The notes: a model not told the origin generated them from the letters alone. Shown: positions 44,709 to 57,062, numbered from the stretch's first letter. The stretch is 64,000 bases of DNA from Ensifer sp. LC163 (GCF_001695855.1 NZ_MBSS01000017.1:23220-87219), one strand, 5' to 3'. Numbers and translations: made by a program.

Positions 44709-46283
44709 ATGAAGACCTACATGAAAACCCTTTTGGCGGGGCTTGCCGTCATGGTGCCGCTGGCAACGCCGTCGCTTGCGAACACGCTGCGCTGGTCCTC
44801 GGCCGGCGACGTCATTTCATACGACCCCAACGCGCAAGTGGACAGCTTCACCCAGAGCGTCCATCACATGGTGTTCGACCCGCTGGTGCGCCGTAACAAG
44901 GACCTCGTGCTCGAGCCGGCGCTCGCCACATCCTGGGAAGTGATCGAGCCGAACCGCTGGCGCTTCAAGCTGCGCCAGGGCGTCAAGTTCCATGAGGGCC
45001 AGCCGTTCAATGCCGACGACGTGGTCGCCACCATCCAGCGCCAGATCGACCCCGGCGCGCGCAACCGCGAAAACCTCTCCACCGTAACCGGTGTCGAGAA
45101 GGTGGACGAGTATACCGTCGACCTCATACTGCGCGGCCCCTATCCGCTGCTCCTCAACGACCTCGCCGCCATCTACATGATGAGCAAGCCCTGGATGGAG
45201 GAGCACGACGCGCTGAAGCCGGGCAATGCTTCGACCGGCGTTGTCACTTACGCCAGCAACCATGCCAACGGCACCGGTGCCTTCAAACTGAAGAGCTACG
45301 AGCCGGATTCCCGCTCGGTCTTCGAGGTCAACAAGGGCTGGTGGGACAAGCCGCAGCACAATCTGGACGAAGTCGAGTTTCGCCCAATTGCCTCGGACGC
45401 TACTCGCGTCGCGTCGCTGCTTTCCGGTGAAGTCGACATGATCGCGCCCGTACCGCTGCAGGATGCCGATCGCATCGCCGCCACCGAGGGGCTGAAGGTC
45501 GTCGAGAACCCGTCGCTGCGCACCATCTTCCTCGTCTTCAGCTACCGGCCGGAGCTTCATGCGGCCCCCGGCAAGCCCAACCCGCTGCTCGACGTGCGTG
45601 TGCGTCAGGCCCTGTGGCACGCCATCGACGCGGACACGATCCAGAAGCGGCTGATGCGCGGCAAGTCACGCACGGCCGCCATGCTCGTCGCGCCGGCGGT
45701 GACCGGCTACGACAAATCCATCGACGTGCCGCTGCCCTATGACGTCGACAAGGCCAAGGCACTGCTGGCCGAAGCCGGCTATCCAGATGGCTTCAAGACG
45801 GGGCTCGGCTGCCCGAACGACCGCTACATCGCCGACGAACAGATATGCCTTGCGGTTGCCTCCATGTGGGCCAAGGTCGGCGTCCAGGCGGAGCTCAGTG
45901 TCGAGAGCAAGACGACCTATTTCCCGCGTACCGACAAGGGCGAGTTCGACAGCTATCTTCTCGGCTGGGCCTCCCTGCCACCGATGGACGGCTTCAGCCC
46001 ACTGCAGGCGCTGCTGGCGACCAATGACGGCGTTTTCGGTGGTAGCAATGCCGACGGGCTTTCCAATCCCGAGATCGACAAGCTGGCCCGTGCCGCTGCC
46101 GTGGAACTCGACGAGGCCAAGCGCGTCGACCTGCTGAAGCAGGCCTTCCGCATCACCCATGACCAGGTGCTCTACCTGCCGCTCCACCAGCAGCCGGTTG
46201 CCTGGGCGATGAGCGACAAGGTCGACATGCCGCAGTTCCCCGACGAATACGTTCGCCCCTGGTTCGCGCAGATCCGGAAGTAA
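44709..46283 (+). CDS. Family-5 solute-binding protein of second Dpp-like ABC transporter
   Basis: 524-aa SBP_bac_5 protein with signal peptide (MKTYMKTLLAGLAVMVPLAT, cleaved near LAN). Typical blocks are DVISYDPNAQVDSFTQSVHH, RFKLRQGVKFHEGQPFNADD and VRQALWHAIDADTIQKRLM. First gene of the plus-strand transporter operon, divergent from the amidohydrolases. A perfect 12-bp hairpin follows the stop and may set the binding protein's higher expression. Confidence 0.93.
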   Translation: MKTYMKTLLAGLAVMVPLATPSLANTLRWSSAGDVISYDPNAQVDSFTQSVHHMVFDPLVRRNKDLVLEPALATSWEVIEPNRWRFKLRQGVKFHEGQPFNADDVVATIQRQIDPGARNRENLSTVTGVEKVDEYTVDLILRGPYPLLLNDLAAIYMMSKPWMEEHDALKPGNASTGVVTYASNHANGTGAFKLKSYEPDSRSVFEVNKGWWDKPQHNLDEVEFRPIASDATRVASLLSGEVDMIAPVPLQDADRIAATEGLKVVENPSLRTIFLVFSYRPELHAAPGKPNPLLDVRVRQALWHAIDADTIQKRLMRGKSRTAAMLVAPAVTGYDKSIDVPLPYDVDKAKALLAEAGYPDGFKTGLGCPNDRYIADEQICLAVASMWAKVGVQAELSVESKTTYFPRTDKGEFDSYLLGWASLPPMDGFSPLQALLATNDGVFGGSNADGLSNPEIDKLARAAAVELDEAKRVDLLKQAFRITHDQVLYLPLHQQPVAWAMSDKVDMPQFPDEYVRPWFAQIRK

Positions 46284-46302
46284 CGGCTTTCTCCCGAGGA
46301 AC

Positions 46303-46332
46303 GATCCCGGCCGGCGAAAGCCGGCCGGGATC
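46303..46332 (+). terminator. Intercistronic hairpin after binding-protein gene
   Basis: GATCCCGGCCGG-CGAAAG-CCGGCCGGGATC, a perfect 12-bp stem with 6-base loop, 20 bp after the stop of the binding protein. No T-run follows, so it more likely stabilises the upstream mRNA or attenuates than terminates fully. Confidence 0.6.
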
Positions 46333-46449
46333 GCATCGCAAAACCGGCCCTATCCCTCCGCAGGCCGATGACGGCGCGGAGGAGGCGGAGCGAAGCGGCC
46401 GGTTTTCCGCCCCATTCGGGCTCGATCGCTCCCGCGCAAGGACTATCCG

Positions 46450-47415
46450 ATGATCAGACTTCTCTCGGTCAGGTTGCTCCAGGCCGTCCTCGTAATGCTT
46501 GCCGTGGCGGCCATTGCCTTCGTCATGTTCCGTTTCGTCGGCGATCCCGTCGCCTCCATGGTGCGCGAGGGGGCGACCCAGGCGGAAAAAGACACGCTGC
46601 GCGTGGCGCTCGGCCTCGACAGGCCAGTCCTGGTGCAGTTCGTCAATTTCGTCGGCCAGGTGCTGACCGGCGATCTCGGTACAAGTTTTCGCTACCAGCA
46701 ACCCGTGACGAGCCTGCTGCTCAGCCGTCTTCCCGCCACGCTGGAACTGGTGGTCGTCGCGACCGTGCTGGCGCTTGCCGTTGGCATTCCGCTCGGCGTG
46801 CTCTGCGCGCTGAAGCCGAATTCCTTCCTCTCCCGGCTCACGCAGGCCACGACGCTCGTCGGCATTTCCATGCCCACCTTCGTCACGGGCCTGCTTCTGA
46901 TCCTCATCTTTGCTGTAAACCTGCGCTGGCTGCCGTCCTCCGGGCGCGGCGATCTCGTCGATCTCGGCCTCTGGCAGACGGGTTTCCTCAGTCTTTCGGG
47001 CCTGAAATCGTTGATCCTGCCGTCGATCACGCTGGCGCTCTTCCAGCTTACGCTCATCATGCGGCTGGTGCGCTCGGAAATGATCGACGTGCTGTCGTCG
47101 GACTATATCCGCTTCGCCTTCGCCCGCGGCCTTCCGCGCGCCTATATCTACCGGCGGCTCGCACTGCGCAACGCGCTGATGCCGGTCGTCACCGTTACGG
47201 GCCTCCAGATCGGCCAGCTCATCGCCTTTGCCATCGTCACCGAAACGGTGTTCCAGTGGCCGGGCATGGGCCTACTCTTCACCAATGCCGTCGGGTATCC
47301 CGACGTGCCGGTGCTTGCCGCCTACCTGCTCTTCGTCGGCTTCCTCTTCGTCATGATCAATATGATCGTCGACATTCTCTACACCTTCATCGATCCGCGC
47401 CTGAGGACACGATAA
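46450..47415 (+). CDS. Dpp-like ABC permease, DppB type
   Basis: 321-aa permease. The OppB_N block (RLLQAVLVMLAVAAIAFVMF; RFVGDPVASMV) and EAA loop RFAFARGLPRAYIYRRLALR identify it. The TAA stop overlaps the ATG of the DppC gene by one base (TAATG). Confidence 0.93.
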   Translation: MIRLLSVRLLQAVLVMLAVAAIAFVMFRFVGDPVASMVREGATQAEKDTLRVALGLDRPVLVQFVNFVGQVLTGDLGTSFRYQQPVTSLLLSRLPATLELVVVATVLALAVGIPLGVLCALKPNSFLSRLTQATTLVGISMPTFVTGLLLILIFAVNLRWLPSSGRGDLVDLGLWQTGFLSLSGLKSLILPSITLALFQLTLIMRLVRSEMIDVLSSDYIRFAFARGLPRAYIYRRLALRNALMPVVTVTGLQIGQLIAFAIVTETVFQWPGMGLLFTNAVGYPDVPVLAAYLLFVGFLFVMINMIVDILYTFIDPRLRTR

Positions 47416-48311
47416 TGGCTACGCAATCCCTGATGCACCGGCTTCCGCCGGTTTCCGTGATGATCGCCGGCCTGGTGCTCTTCATCATGCTGATCCTCGT
47501 CCTCTTTGCCCCGCTGATCGCGCCGATGGACCCGCGCGACGTCTCTTCCTATTCGCTGATCGACATGGAAATCCCCCCGGCCTTCATGGAGGGCGGCGAC
47601 CCGCGCTTCCTGCTCGGCACCGACAACCAGGGTCGCGACCTCGTCTCGGTCATCCTGTTCGGCCTCAGGATCTCCGTCGTCATCGGCCTCGGCGCGGTGC
47701 TCTTCGCCGCCACGCTGGGGGTGATGCTGGGCCTGATCGCCGGCTTCTTCGGCGGCATCGCCGACGGCATCGTGATGCGCATCGCCGATGTGCTCGTCAG
47801 TTTCCCGACGATCCTCGTTGCGCTACTCATCAGCGGCATCGCACGGGCGCAGCTCAGTGCCGATACGATGCTCACCTGGGCGCCGCTCGTGCTGATCTTT
47901 TCCATCGCCGTCAACGAATGGGTGCAATATGCCCGCACGGTACGCGCCTCGACCATGGTGGAGGTCGCGCGCGACTATGTGCGTGCCGCCAAGGTGATCG
48001 GCCTGCCGTCCGGCCGGATCATGGGCCGCCACATCCTGCCGAACGTCATGAGTTCGGTGATGGTCATCGCCACCATCAACCTTGCCGGTGCGATCCTGAC
48101 GGAGGCAACGCTCTCCTTTCTCGGCGCCGGCATGCCGCCGACCTATCCTTCGCTTGGCACGCTGATCCGCATCGGCAACCAGTTCCTGTTCTCCGGCCTC
48201 TGGTGGATCGCCGTGATGCCGGCGGCAGTGCTGGTCATCCTCGTTCTCGCCGTCAACGTGATCGGCGACTATCTGCGCGACCGCTTCAACCCGAAACTGA
48301 TGGCCCGTTGA
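47415..48311 (+). CDS. Dpp-like ABC permease, DppC type
   Basis: 298-aa permease with FLLGTDNQGRDLVSVILFGL and EAA-type loop DYVRAAKVIGLPSGRIMGRH. Six transmembrane segments. Follows the DppB gene with overlap and precedes the ATPase by 1 bp. Confidence 0.93.
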   Translation: MATQSLMHRLPPVSVMIAGLVLFIMLILVLFAPLIAPMDPRDVSSYSLIDMEIPPAFMEGGDPRFLLGTDNQGRDLVSVILFGLRISVVIGLGAVLFAATLGVMLGLIAGFFGGIADGIVMRIADVLVSFPTILVALLISGIARAQLSADTMLTWAPLVLIFSIAVNEWVQYARTVRASTMVEVARDYVRAAKVIGLPSGRIMGRHILPNVMSSVMVIATINLAGAILTEATLSFLGAGMPPTYPSLGTLIRIGNQFLFSGLWWIAVMPAAVLVILVLAVNVIGDYLRDRFNPKLMAR

Positions 48312-48312
48312 G

Positions 48313-50031
<1,719 letters not shown>

Positions 50032-50054
50032 TCGCCTGCTGATCGAACGGAGAC

Positions 50055-50203
50055 CGCACGTCCAAGGCCGCCAAGGACGGCACCGTCATCGCAATCGACC
50101 CCGAACGGCGCATCATCGCCGACGGGTCGGTTGCCAATGAGCACGCCGGGTCGTTGGCGTGGGGCCGACGGGCAACGTTCGTCTGCTTGAAAGATCTTCC
50201 CTG
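50055..50203 (+). pseudogene. Possible SMP-30/gluconolactonase tail remnant
   Basis: The plus strand has an open frame with coding-like composition reading GTVIAIDPERRIIADGSVAN and EHAGSLAWGRRATFVCL up to a TGA at 50201-50203. The pattern (DP.RR....G.....H.GSLAWG...TF) is reminiscent of the last strands of SMP-30/gluconolactonase proteins, but the match is short and start codon and catalytic part are absent. The identity is tentative. The rest of the gap to 50330 shows nothing. Confidence 0.3.
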
Positions 50204-50330
50204 AGAGGAATGCCATCCAACCGGACTGGACGGCGCGTGCACTGAGCACGCGGCAAACTGAGTTGCGGCGCCAGCAAACTTTCCTATCGGTTGCTGCTAT
50301 TCCAATCCCGCGCGGCATGCATGCCCCGCC

Positions 50331-51320
50331 TCAAAGGCCCAGAACGACCGCTCCCCCCGTCAGCCCTGCTCCGGCGGCGGTCAACAGCAGCCTTTCTCCC
50401 GAAACGAGCGGTTTTTCCTGATGCGCAATCGACAGGGAAAGCGCGATGGTCGCGGCGGAAGAATTCCCATAGTCCTCAATCGTTCGCACGGTTCTCTGCG
50501 GGTCGATGCCCAGATTGCCGCAGACGGCGTCGAAAATACGCGCGTTCGCCTGATGCGGCACAAAGCGGCCGACATCCATGGCCCCAAGCCCGGCTTGGGC
50601 GAGCGCCCGGCTGCCGCAAGATGTCATCATCGCTACTGCCTGCGTAAACATCTCGCGCCCATCGCGCATCGTCATCAGGAAATCTTCCGTCGCCATGCCC
50701 GGCGCGAAGGGCCGGTTGCTGCCGCCGGCGGCGATCGAGATCAGATCGTAGCGGCTACCGTCGGAGGCGAGATCGACCCCGAGCAGGCCTTTTTCGGGGT
50801 CATCAGAGGGCGCGAGCACGATCGCGCCGGCCGCATCGGCAAAGAGCACGGCACTCGCCCTTTCCGCCGGGTTGATCCGGCGGCTGAGGATATTGGCCGC
50901 GACGACGAGCACCGGTTTTCCCTGCGCACGAACAAAGCCGTCGGCGAGCGCCAGTGCGTAAAGGAAGCCCGAACAGGCACCGGCAAGGTCGAGCGCGCCG
51001 GAATTGGGGAGCCCGAGCCGATGCGCAAGCAGCGGTGCCGAAGGCGGCAGCAAGTGATCCGGCGTCGAGGTCGCGAGCAAGGTCAGGGCTATGTCGCCCC
51101 GAGCCACGGCCGCATCCTCGAGGGCAGCCTCGCCCGCTTGCGCTGCAAGATCTGTGAGGGTATCCCCCGCCTCGACCCAGTGTCGCGCCCGAATGCCCGT
51201 CCGGCGCTCGATCCAACCCGGTTCCAGACCGAGTTTCATTTCAATCTCGGCATTTTCGACGCGCCGCGTCGGCACGGCATGGCCGAAGCCGGCAAGGCGG
51301 GAGGAGCGGACGACGGTCAT
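50331..51320 (-). CDS. bioZ: BioZ, KAS III-like enzyme for pimeloyl formation
   Basis: 329-aa 3-oxoacyl-ACP synthase III-like protein. The catalytic triad is visible: Cys in [14 protein letters not shown], His in [10 protein letters not shown] and Asn in [13 protein letters not shown]. In rhizobia and agrobacteria BioZ supplies the pimeloyl-type precursor for biotin by condensing a glutaryl thioester with malonyl-ACP. It ends the bioBFDAZ operon and overlaps bioA by 4 bp. Confidence 0.92.
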   Translation of the reverse strand: MTVVRSSRLAGFGHAVPTRRVENAEIEMKLGLEPGWIERRTGIRARHWVEAGDTLTDLAAQAGEAALEDAAVARGDIALTLLATSTPDHLLPPSAPLLAHRLGLPNSGALDLAGACSGFLYALALADGFVRAQGKPVLVVAANILSRRINPAERASAVLFADAAGAIVLAPSDDPEKGLLGVDLASDGSRYDLISIAAGGSNRPFAPGMATEDFLMTMRDGREMFTQAVAMMTSCGSRALAQAGLGAMDVGRFVPHQANARIFDAVCGNLGIDPQRTVRTIEDYGNSSAATIALSLSIAHQEKPLVSGERLLLTAAGAGLTGGAVVLGL

Positions 51321-52585
51321 AGGTGCCCCGCCGTAAAGACCGATGCCGCCTCATCGATCGCGTCGTATGCCCGATCGAGATCGGCATCCGTCACGCAATA
51401 GGGCGGCATCAGATAAATGACATTGCCGAGCGGGCGGATCAAAAGCTTGCGTTCGCGGAAGAAGGCCCTCAGCCTTGGACCGGCCTCCGACAGGTAGCCG
51501 CTCACAGGAACATCGAGATCGAGCGCGGCGATGGTGCCTGCCTGGCGGACATCACGGAACCGGGGATCGGCGGCAAAGCGTGCCAATCGTTCCTGCTGTT
51601 TCTCCGTGAGCGCGCCAATACGCTCGCGCACCGGCTCCGTCTTCCAGATCGCAAGGTTGGCGACCGCAGCCGCACACGCGATCGGGTTGGCCGTATAGGA
51701 GCTCGAATGGAAGAACGTCTTGCGGCGGTCCTCAGAAAGATGGGCGTCGAAGATTTCGGCCGTGCAAAGGGTCGCCGCCAGCGGCAGTGCACCACCGGTC
51801 AATCCTTTCGACGTGCATAGAATATCGGGCACTATTCCCGCCTGCTCACAGGCAAAAAGACTACCCGCCCGCCCCCATCCGGTCATCACTTCGTCAGCGA
51901 TCAGCAGGCTGCCATGACGTTCGGCGATCCGCTTCAGTTCAGCAAGAACGCTGGCGTGGTACATTTTCATTCCGCCGGCGCCGAGGACCAGCGGCTCGAT
52001 CAGCAATGCCGCCACCTGACCGGCGACGCAGCACGCCTCGAACGCGTCGAGCGTCTCCTGTTCGCGGCCGGCTTCCGGAAACGGCAGCCGGTCGACGGCA
52101 AACAGAAGCGGCTGATAAGCGGCGTTGAAGACGCCGCGCTCTCCGGCCGACATCGTGCCGATCGTGTCGCCGTGGTAACCGTGTTCCATCACGCAGATGC
52201 GGCCGCGTGGCGCTCCGGCATTGTGGAAGAAGCCAAGCGCCATTTTCAGCGCGACCTCCACTGCGGTCGAGCCGCTGTCGGAGTAGAATACATATTCAAG
52301 TCCGGAGGGCGCGATCTCGATCAGGCCCTTCGCAAGCTCCTCCGCCGGCTCATGGGTATATTCGGCGAAGATGACCTGATCATAGGTTTCCGAGGCGTCG
52401 CGGATCGCCTCCATGATCGCCGGGTGCCGGTGCCCGTGGGTGATGACCCACCAGGACGAGATCGCGTCGACGATCCGCGAACCGTCCTCGCCGATGAGAT
52501 AGGCACCTTCCGTCCTTGCGATGCGCGTCATCGCCAGCTCCAGCGCGTGCTGGGTGAACGGATGCCAAACCGGGGAGTGTTTCAT
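51317..52585 (-). CDS. bioA: Adenosylmethionine-8-amino-7-oxononanoate aminotransferase
   Basis: 422-aa class III PLP aminotransferase converting KAPA to DAPA. Evident motifs are [57 protein letters not shown] and the Schiff-base Lys in [17 protein letters not shown]. It overlaps bioD and bioZ by 4 bp each. Confidence 0.95.
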   Translation of the reverse strand: MKHSPVWHPFTQHALELAMTRIARTEGAYLIGEDGSRIVDAISSWWVITHGHRHPAIMEAIRDASETYDQVIFAEYTHEPAEELAKGLIEIAPSGLEYVFYSDSGSTAVEVALKMALGFFHNAGAPRGRICVMEHGYHGDTIGTMSAGERGVFNAAYQPLLFAVDRLPFPEAGREQETLDAFEACCVAGQVAALLIEPLVLGAGGMKMYHASVLAELKRIAERHGSLLIADEVMTGWGRAGSLFACEQAGIVPDILCTSKGLTGGALPLAATLCTAEIFDAHLSEDRRKTFFHSSSYTANPIACAAAVANLAIWKTEPVRERIGALTEKQQERLARFAADPRFRDVRQAGTIAALDLDVPVSGYLSEAGPRLRAFFRERKLLIRPLGNVIYLMPPYCVTDADLDRAYDAIDEAASVFTAGHL

Positions 52586-53220
52586 GCCAGCGCCTCACGG
52601 AAACAATCCATATCGAAACGGTCGCGAAACGCTTGCCTCAGACCGTCCGGCGTCAGCGGATCGAGCCGCGGCAGCCGGCCCAGCGAGCGGACACGCCCGA
52701 GCTGAGCGATGATGTTCTCGGTGTCGGCCTGTGCGTCGCCGATGAAGGCGACACCAAGGATCGGGATCGCGCGGTGACGAAGCGCTTCAAGCGACAGCAG
52801 TGTGTGATTGATCGTCCCAAGCCCGGTACGGGCGCACAGGATGACGGGCAACTGCCAGTGCGCGAAGAGATCTGCAAACACCGTCCGTTCCGTCAGCGGC
52901 ACCAGCAGGCCGCCAGCCCCTTCGATGACGAGCGGCAGGTTCGTCTGGGGCGGCGAAAGCCTTTCTGGAATGATGGAGACGCCATCGATCCTGGCCGACA
53001 GGTGCGGCGAGGCGGGCGTCGTTAGCCTGTAGCCCTCCGGCAGGATGCGACCGGGCGGTATTCGGCCGAGCCGTCGCACCGTTTCGCTGTCCGTTTCACC
53101 GTCGAGACCGGACTGCACCGGCTTCCAGTAGCAGCCCGCAAGTGCATCGGTGAGTGCTGCGGCAAACACAGTCTTGCCGACACCCGTATCCGTGCCGGTA
53201 ACCACGAAGCGGGGCATCAT
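52582..53220 (-). CDS. bioD: Dethiobiotin synthetase
   Basis: 212 aa. P-loop [19 protein letters not shown] near the N-terminus, KPVQSGLD substrate loop, [13 protein letters not shown]. It closes the ureido ring of dethiobiotin with CO2 and ATP. Overlaps bioF and bioA by 4 bp. Confidence 0.95.
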   Translation of the reverse strand: MMPRFVVTGTDTGVGKTVFAAALTDALAGCYWKPVQSGLDGETDSETVRRLGRIPPGRILPEGYRLTTPASPHLSARIDGVSIIPERLSPPQTNLPLVIEGAGGLLVPLTERTVFADLFAHWQLPVILCARTGLGTINHTLLSLEALRHRAIPILGVAFIGDAQADTENIIAQLGRVRSLGRLPRLDPLTPDGLRQAFRDRFDMDCFREALA

Positions 53221-54362
53221 GGCCGCTCCTCCGCGATCGCGATCTTGAGCCGCTCAAGCATGGACGAAATGGTCGGCCTGTCGACGTTGAGCGTGATCGC
53301 GAGCCTTAGGCGCGCGGTGCCTTCGGGAACGGTTGGTGGACGGATCGCCCGGATATCGTAACCTTCCGCCCGCATGCGCGCCGCGATCCTGACCGCACGG
53401 CCATTGTCGCCGATCATCACCGGCAAGATCTGCGATCCGCTCCCCGCAACGCCGAGCTTTGCGGCAAGCGCCTCATTGGCAAAGGCGCGCAGCTCTTCGA
53501 AATCCACCCGGCGCTGCGGTTCGTCCGCCAGCATTCTCAGTGCCTCGCGAACGGCGACGGCCATAAGCGGCGATGGCGCAGTCGAGTAGATGAAGCCGCG
53601 TGCGCGGTTAACGAGATAGTCGCAAAGCACCTGGTTCGCGCCAAGCAGGGCGCCGGAAGACCCGAGCGCCTTGCCGCAGGTGTGCACGACAACGACGTTC
53701 TCCCGGCCCTCCAGCTCTGCCGAAAAGCCGCGGCCGCCGCGACCGAAAACACCAGTCGCGTGCGCCTCATCGATCACGAGAAAGCCGTCATGGCGATCTG
53801 CGAGTTCGGCGAGTTCCGCCAGAGGCGCCCGGTCACCGTCCATCGAATAGAGACTTTCGACAGCAATCCACGGATGCCCCGTTCCGCCGGCACTGCGCCA
53901 TTGCCGGAGTGCATTCGCGAAGGCGTCGACGTCGTTGTGCCTGACGGCCAGCGCCTGCGCCTTGCTCGCCGCGATGCCCTCATGGGCGCTCGCATGGATC
54001 AGTGCGTCGTGAATGATGATGTCGTCGCGCTGTGGCAGGGTGGAGAACAGCGCGGCATTGGCGGCATAGCCGCTGCCGAAATAGAGCACCCGCTCCGTGC
54101 CGAAGAAGTCGGCCGCTTCGGCCTCCAGCGCCTCGTGCTCCGCATGGTTGCCGCGCAGCAGCCGCGATCCGCCGGCGCCGACTGGCACGCCGCAGTCAAT
54201 CGCGGCGGCGACGGCAGCCTTCAGGCGCGGCGAATTGGCAAGCGCGAGATAGTCGTTCGAGGTGAAATCGACGCCGGCCTGGGCCACGAGCCACCGACGA
54301 CGCCCCTTGCGGTCGAGCCCCGCCAGCGTCCTCTTGTAGCGGCCGAGGGCCTCCGGGATCAT
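53217..54362 (-). CDS. bioF: 8-amino-7-oxononanoate synthase
   Basis: 381-aa alpha-oxoamine synthase. Motifs [51 protein letters not shown] and the PLP lysine in [17 protein letters not shown]. It condenses pimeloyl thioester with alanine. Overlaps bioB and bioD by 4 bp. Confidence 0.95.
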   Translation of the reverse strand: MIPEALGRYKRTLAGLDRKGRRRWLVAQAGVDFTSNDYLALANSPRLKAAVAAAIDCGVPVGAGGSRLLRGNHAEHEALEAEAADFFGTERVLYFGSGYAANAALFSTLPQRDDIIIHDALIHASAHEGIAASKAQALAVRHNDVDAFANALRQWRSAGGTGHPWIAVESLYSMDGDRAPLAELAELADRHDGFLVIDEAHATGVFGRGGRGFSAELEGRENVVVVHTCGKALGSSGALLGANQVLCDYLVNRARGFIYSTAPSPLMAVAVREALRMLADEPQRRVDFEELRAFANEALAAKLGVAGSGSQILPVMIGDNGRAVRIAARMRAEGYDIRAIRPPTVPEGTARLRLAITLNVDRPTISSMLERLKIAIAEERP

Positions 54363-55363
54363 TGGGCCGGCTCCAGCTCCATCGGCTTCAATCCAAGGCG
54401 GCGGAAAAGCGCCGCATCGTGATCCTCACCGGGGTTGTCGGCGGTCAAAAGCGTCTCCCCGACGAAGATCGAATTAGCCCCGGCGAAGAAACAGAGCGCT
54501 TGCATCTCGTCGGTCATGTCGGTGCGACCGGCCGAAAGACGGACATGGGACTGCGGCATCAGGATGCGGGCGAGCGCGATCGTGCGGACGAAATCGATCG
54601 GATCGACCGGCGGCGCATCGGCGAGCTTCGATCCAGGGATCGGAATAAGCATGTTGATCGGCACGCTTTCAGGGGCCATGGGAAGATTGGCGAGCGTCAC
54701 AAGCACGGAGACACGGTCGTCGACGGTTTCGCCCATCCCCAGGATACCCCCGGCGCAGACCTTGATGCCGGCCTCGCGCACATTGGCGAGCGTTTCGAGA
54801 CGGTCGGCAAAGGTTCGGGTGGTGATGATCTCGCTGTAGAAGCGTTCGGACGTATCGACATTGTGGTTGTAGTAGTCGAGGCCAGCATCTGCGAGCGACG
54901 CCGTCTGCGCCGGCGACAGCATGCCGAGCGTCATGCAGGTCTCCATGCCGAGCGCCTTGACGCCGCCCACCATGGCGACGATCGCCTCCATGTCGCGATC
55001 CTTCGGGCTGCGCCAGGCTGCCCCCATGCAATAGCGGGTGGCGCCACCCGCCTTGGCTTTACGGGCCTCCGCGATCACCCTTTCGACTTCCATCAATTTC
55101 GAGGCCTTGAGCCCGGTCGGATAGTGCGCCGATTGGCTGCAATAGCCGCAATCCTCCGCGCATCCGCCGGTCTTGATCGACAGCAGCCGGCTCATCTGCA
55201 CGGCATTCGGATCGAAATGCGCGCGATGGACGGTTTGCGCGCGAAAGAGGAGGTCGTTGAAAGGGAGATTATAGATTTTTCTCGCTTTATCGAGATTTGA
55301 GCTCTCATCGGCGGTCGGGGAGTTGGCCGGAACTCCCTCGTTCTGCACACCTGCATCCAGCAT
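54359..55363 (-). CDS. bioB: Biotin synthase
   Basis: 334-aa radical SAM enzyme that inserts sulfur into dethiobiotin. The [4Fe-4S] motif is [16 protein letters not shown] (CxxxCxxC), followed by [19 protein letters not shown] and [12 protein letters not shown]. First gene of the operon; two BioR boxes lie 31-59 bp upstream. Confidence 0.96.
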   Translation of the reverse strand: MLDAGVQNEGVPANSPTADESSNLDKARKIYNLPFNDLLFRAQTVHRAHFDPNAVQMSRLLSIKTGGCAEDCGYCSQSAHYPTGLKASKLMEVERVIAEARKAKAGGATRYCMGAAWRSPKDRDMEAIVAMVGGVKALGMETCMTLGMLSPAQTASLADAGLDYYNHNVDTSERFYSEIITTRTFADRLETLANVREAGIKVCAGGILGMGETVDDRVSVLVTLANLPMAPESVPINMLIPIPGSKLADAPPVDPIDFVRTIALARILMPQSHVRLSAGRTDMTDEMQALCFFAGANSIFVGETLLTADNPGEDHDAALFRRLGLKPMELEPAQ

Positions 55364-55393
55364 AAGTTGATCGCCCTCGTTGTTGCATCGGTA

Positions 55394-55422
55394 TTATAGA
55401 TAGAATCTGATATTATCTATAA
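55394..55422. promoter_or_regulatory. Tandem BioR boxes upstream of bioB
   Basis: TTATAGATAG at 55394-55403 and the perfect box TTATCTATAA at 55413-55422, spaced 19 bp centre to centre (about two helical turns). The rhizobial BioR consensus is TTATMKATAA. They cover the expected promoter of the bio operon. Confidence 0.85.
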
Positions 55423-55574
55423 TTCTTCCTCGGCAACGGAGACGCAACCAACTGAAGGGCGAGGCAGCAGATGACTTCAACCATAGAAGGTATTGGAAGG
55501 GGCTGACTGACTGTCGCGGCTGTCCAACCGGAACCCCAAAACGCTTTAAAAAACAGCGTTCCGAGCGCCGTCCG

Positions 55575-56243
55575 TCAGCAGACGATAGCAAAGGCATTCC
55601 GCGTGGAACCGGAGGCGTTTTTGACCGGTTTCTGCCCGATCCACTGGACATGGCGCTCCAGGACTGCGGCCGCATTTTCGATCTTGCCCTGCCGAAGGAA
55701 GGCGAGAATTGCTCGGTGGTCATGGTCCGTCCGCACCTCCCATTCCGACCGCCAGGTCGAAAACAGGAAGCGGGCGCTGACAGCATGCAAATCGTCGATC
55801 GCGGCAAGCAGACGTGGCATACCGCACGGCGTCAGTAGCAGCCGGTGAAAGCGCCGGTTCGCCTCCTCCCAGGAGCGCACATCGCGGGAATTGTCGGCGG
55901 CGACCGTCGCCTCTTCAGCCAGATCGAGGATCGCCGGCGTCAGGTGCGGGGCCGCATGACGCAGCGCCAGAACTTCGAGCGCGGCGCGCATTTGTGCGAC
56001 CTCGCGAAGCTCCTTGAGATCGAATGAAGCGACGCGCACGCCACGACGCGGTTCGCTAATGGCGAGACCCTGCGCCTCCAGCCTGCGGAAGGCCTCGCGC
56101 ACGGGCACGTGGCTCGCCCCAAATTCCTCGGCGATATGGTCCTGCCGGAGTTTCGTGCCTGGCTCCAATTGGCCCGTCACGATCCGGTCAGCAAGGATGC
56201 GGCTGATGCGGCTGGCAACTGTATCGTCATTGATTGCGGTCAT
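55575..56243 (-). CDS. bioR: BioR, GntR-family repressor of biotin synthesis
   Basis: 222-aa GntR/FCD protein. HTH residues ~10-75 (ADRIVTGQLEPGTKLRQDHI; FGASHVPVREAFRRLEAQGL), FCD from ~85 with NRRFHRLLLTPCGM and DHDHRAILAFLRQG. It lies directly upstream of the bio operon on the same strand. A BioR box abuts its start codon, implying autorepression; no Shine-Dalgarno site is visible there. Confidence 0.92.
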   Translation of the reverse strand: MTAINDDTVASRISRILADRIVTGQLEPGTKLRQDHIAEEFGASHVPVREAFRRLEAQGLAISEPRRGVRVASFDLKELREVAQMRAALEVLALRHAAPHLTPAILDLAEEATVAADNSRDVRSWEEANRRFHRLLLTPCGMPRLLAAIDDLHAVSARFLFSTWRSEWEVRTDHDHRAILAFLRQGKIENAAAVLERHVQWIGQKPVKNASGSTRNAFAIVC

Positions 56244-56246
56244 TTT

Positions 56247-56256
56247 TTATAGATAA
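56247..56256. promoter_or_regulatory. BioR box abutting bioR start
   Basis: TTATAGATAA, a perfect BioR box only 3 bp upstream of the bioR ATG. Binding would block transcription start or elongation at the bioR gene itself. Confidence 0.8.
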
Positions 56257-56298
56257 TTTGCGGCAGCCTTGTTGTCGAGCCAGCTCAAGGAATGTGAG

Positions 56299-56568
56299 AT
56301 GGAGGAAAAACAAATGCCCGAGGACGCCGGACCGCGAAAAGTGAACGCCGAATATGCGATTGAGTACCTCCAGGAGCAACCGGAAGCCGGGCTTTGCTGC
56401 GAGGATCGGCGCTGGTGGATTACGCCGAACGCAAACGAAACCGATCAGATGGTCCTTAATCTTGATGCGGCTGAGGCTGAGCGGCTCAAGGATGATCCAC
56501 GCCTGCGACTCGTCTCCGGAATCGCTCATGCGGGCCGGTCGCTCTGGGTCGTTCGAAGAATGACTTAG
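56299..56568 (+). CDS. Small hypothetical protein
   Basis: 89-aa acidic protein (MEEKQMPEDAGPRKV...), with AAGGA upstream of the ATG. Contains CCEDRRWWITPNAN and ends GRSLWVVRRMT. It has no signal or membrane segment and no family that I recognise. Located divergent from bioR, so the BioR box at 56247 could also affect it. Confidence 0.5.
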   Translation: MEEKQMPEDAGPRKVNAEYAIEYLQEQPEAGLCCEDRRWWITPNANETDQMVLNLDAAEAERLKDDPRLRLVSGIAHAGRSLWVVRRMT

Positions 56569-56713
56569 CTGTGCGCCATGCTCCAACGTCTCTGAGCGCC
56601 AGGCTGTGGGTGCATCCACGGCCTGAGCGTTGTTCCTTGCGGCGGCGTTTTCAACCATCATTCTGCTCCAACACTTGACAGAGTGCGGCTATCGTCGTTC
56701 AACTCGTTCATTC

Positions 56714-56824
56714 ACCAGGGGAGTCCCGACAAGGGGCTGAGATATTGCTGGGCGGATCGGCTCTTTCGACCGCAGCGCAATGACCCGTTGAACCTGATCC
56801 AGTTCATGCTGGCGTAGGGACGGT
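56714..56824 (+). promoter_or_regulatory. TPP riboswitch (THI element)
   Basis: The conserved thi-box parts are present in order: GGGGAGTCCC...GGGGCTGAGAT at 56718-56742 and GACCCGTTGAACCTGATCC with GCTGGCGTAGGGA up to 56820. This aptamer senses thiamine pyrophosphate and should control the thiOSGE operon that follows about 240 bp downstream. Confidence 0.93.
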
Positions 56825-57062
56825 GGGAACGACGGCAGTCGCGACAGCTCCTTTTTGCGATCGCGTGGACGGGTCTCTATCTTTCCAGCTCCAGGATCTG
56901 GGTCTCCAAATGTCAACGTTGGAGCCAGCCAATGGTTTTTTCAGATGCCGTAGACGAGCCAAACTTCGGGCATAGGCAGCTACACTCACGGACGTTAGCG
57001 CGCCGGCGCACGGGTGAATGGTGCTGCAGCGCCGGCCAGGCAACGGCTCGAACGGCTGCCAA
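56825..57062 (+). other. Leader between TPP riboswitch and thiO; no thiC
   Basis: About 240 bp where related plasmid operons carry thiC. No ThiC motif such as the CSMCGPKFC cluster is present. The plus strand has a short open frame without recognisable homology. It includes the self-complementary GCCGGCGC.../GCGCCGGCC stretch near 57003-57040, which could be the expression platform. Confidence 0.5.
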
